A stretch of 47,605 nt of DNA from a virus. The notes under the pieces are model-generated. The model worked only from the letters and a program-made list of their open reading frames with translations. It was not told the DNA's origin and searched no databases. The translations under genes were made by a program, and so were the position numbers. The stretch is taken from positions 1 to 47,605 of IMG/VR virus record IMGVR_UViG_3300043449_001384, one strand, 5' to 3'. Of the stretch, positions 46,670 to 47,605 are shown one piece after another (the first letter of the stretch is position 1; each line of letters starts with the position of its first letter).

Positions 46670-47141
46670 ATGCGCCGCCCAACTCACGCCACCGCCGCAC
46701 AAAAAACGGCAGCGGCGGCTGCGCGTCAAGCGCCGCAGCTATCCAATTTCTACCAGGCCGTTTCCCAGGATTCACCAACCGTCCCGCCGGATTGACGTAA
46801 GCATCAAACGTTCCGCCCTCCAGAATCAAGTTTGCATATGGGGCCGTCCACGAAATCGTTAGCCGCCCCTGTTTAACCACCGGTGCTTGCTGTGAATCCC
46901 GCAGCCGCCCCGTATCCAAAATATCCCGCAGTCCCGGCTGAACGTAAACTCCTTTACCGCTCGGCTTACCGAGCCCTCCAATACTCTTAAAGCGCAGCGT
47001 CCCACGATCCCAATCCCACTTAACAAGACTCAGCTGAGTCCGCGCCTCCTCAGCAATGATTGGCGCAAAGTCCTCTAGTATCTGCGTGGATCGCCCCAGC
47101 AGCTTCTCGGCGTTCCAGCTTTTGATCCGCAGCTGGGCCAT
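46668..47141 (-). CDS. HK97 gp10-like tail completion protein (inverted)
   Basis: The 157-residue product fits HK97 gp10-like head-tail or tail-terminator proteins: an N-terminal helix with AEKLLGRSTQILEDFAPIIA, then LRDILDTGRLRDSQQAPVV and SWTAPYANLILEGGTF, the conserved TG(R/S)L and PYA segments, and a C-terminal PGRNWIAAALDA. It caps the tail tube or bridges head and tail. The gene is on the minus strand between the tail tube and tape-measure genes, an unusual orientation for a structural gene. It overlaps the upstream stop by one base (TGATG). Confidence 0.72.
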   Translation of the reverse strand: MAQLRIKSWNAEKLLGRSTQILEDFAPIIAEEARTQLSLVKWDWDRGTLRFKSIGGLGKPSGKGVYVQPGLRDILDTGRLRDSQQAPVVKQGRLTISWTAPYANLILEGGTFDAYVNPAGRLVNPGKRPGRNWIAAALDAQPPLPFFVRRWRELGGA

Positions 47142-47533
47142 CAGCTCTGGGTCCTGCTGGCCAGCCGAATCTTCACTCCCAGCGCGTCGGTCAGCACCGA
47201 TCCAATCAGCCCCGTCTCCCCGTAAGGCAACCGCACCTCCAGCACCTCACAGTCCTGCGCGTCCTGCCCTGCGAACTCGATCGTCCCAGAGGTTCCCACC
47301 TGCACCCCCGACCCCAGCGTCCCGCTCGTCACATACCCCTCGAACAGCGTCGTAATGATGTTTACCCCTGGGTAGGTCGTCTCCGCTACGCTCTCCCCCT
47401 TGAGAAACGCCCCCACTTCAACGGTGGTGGTATTCGCCACCACGTTGCCCGTCTCGGCATCCACCGTTGTCCCAGCCACTGGCACGGTGAAAGTCACCGT
47501 CGCGTTCTCCAGTCCCACCAGCGCCGAAGCCAC
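47141..47533 (-). CDS. Head-tail joining/closure protein candidate (inverted)
   Basis: The 130-residue GTG-started product is beta-rich (ATVTFTVPVAGTTVDAETGN; TVEVGAFLKGESVAETTYPG) with a late GSVLTDALGVKIRLASR segment. Its place before the gp10-like gene and its size fit a head closure or stopper protein, by analogy only. The two genes form a short minus-strand unit, divergent from the tape-measure gene. The 5' end is present again, in diverged form, at 1-111. Confidence 0.55.
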   Translation of the reverse strand: MASALVGLENATVTFTVPVAGTTVDAETGNVVANTTTVEVGAFLKGESVAETTYPGVNIITTLFEGYVTSGTLGSGVQVGTSGTIEFAGQDAQDCEVLEVRLPYGETGLIGSVLTDALGVKIRLASRTQS

Positions 47534-47605
47534 AGCCGTTCCGCTTTTACCCTAGTTTCCCGCCCGTGCCCGGCAACCTAGGTTGAAGGTCGATGCGGCT
47601 TCTGT
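47479..47605. repeat. Terminal overlap, right copy (127 bp exact)
   Basis: Identical to 57-183. It includes the GGCAACCTAGG motif (47572-47582) and the first bases of the tape-measure gene region. See the left copy. Confidence 0.85.

Noticed and set aside
1-47605. tRNA genes or photosynthesis genes (psbA and similar), often carried by cyanophages
   Set aside because: I found no cloverleaf with the T-arm consensus and no ORF resembling photosystem, carbon-metabolism or phosphate genes. A tRNA search program was not available, so a missed tRNA is possible.
1-47605. Integrase, excisionase or CI-type repressor
   Set aside because: No ORF shows tyrosine or serine recombinase motifs. The HTH and RHH proteins present lie in early or unknown gene blocks and lack a lysogeny module around them.

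Overview
The window is the near-complete genome of a tailed double-stranded DNA phage, about 47.4 kb, probably a siphovirus of a unicellular cyanobacterium (Synechococcus or Cyanobium type). The tail tube, tape-measure protein and long tail region argue for a siphovirus. The host guess rests on a sigma factor of cyanobacterial group 2 type, a conserved set of small lysine-rich proteins between terminase and portal, collagen-like and DUF7483-like tail proteins, and high GC. No integrase, excisionase or lysogeny repressor is visible, and the DNA polymerase I carries Phe at the position linked to virulent phages, so a lytic life style is likely. Positions 57-183 repeat exactly at 47479-47605 (127 bp), while positions 1-56 are a diverged copy of 47423-47478. 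The sequence is therefore a circular or permuted molecule cut at an arbitrary point inside a tail gene.

Layout, reading the circle from the packaging genes: terminase small and large subunits (35012-37211), three small basic proteins, portal, zinc-binding protein, MuF-like head protein, scaffold, major capsid (41898-42938), decoration-like proteins, head-tail connector, a sigma-like region-2 protein (44547-45095), tail tube (45860-46621), two inverted head-tail or tail-completion genes (46668-47533, minus), tape measure (182-2833), distal tail, a large tail hub or fibre protein, small tail-tip proteins, a frameshifted gene pair resembling a tail assembly chaperone (9451-10622), a collagen-like fibre (10647-14081), a fibre-assembly protein, a glycosyltransferase-methyltransferase fusion (15287-16897), holin-like membrane proteins and a two-domain endolysin (17623-18675).

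The non-structural half lies mostly on the minus strand: a full sigma-70 factor, dCTP deaminase, a chain of small coupled genes, DNA polymerase I, a DUF3310 protein, a primase-helicase, then (plus strand) an SSB-like protein, a ribbon-helix-helix protein and a RecB-like exonuclease. A second minus-strand block of small genes of unknown function covers 32456-34884. Four HNH homing-type endonuclease genes sit beside dcd, polA, terL and the sigma-like gene.

Transcription looks to be organised by several promoter-like motifs. An exact 11-mer, GGCAACCTAGG, stands 21-26 nt before the first gene of four late blocks. A different motif (RTTAG..TARCC) precedes several early or replication genes, and host-like TACAAT promoters precede the SSB-like and terL genes. 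Two phage sigma-type proteins, a zinc-ribbon-HTH protein and two ribbon-helix-helix proteins are candidates for driving this programme. The translation signals include a textbook -1 frameshift site, many 1-8 nt stop/start overlaps, and many GTG or TTG starts.
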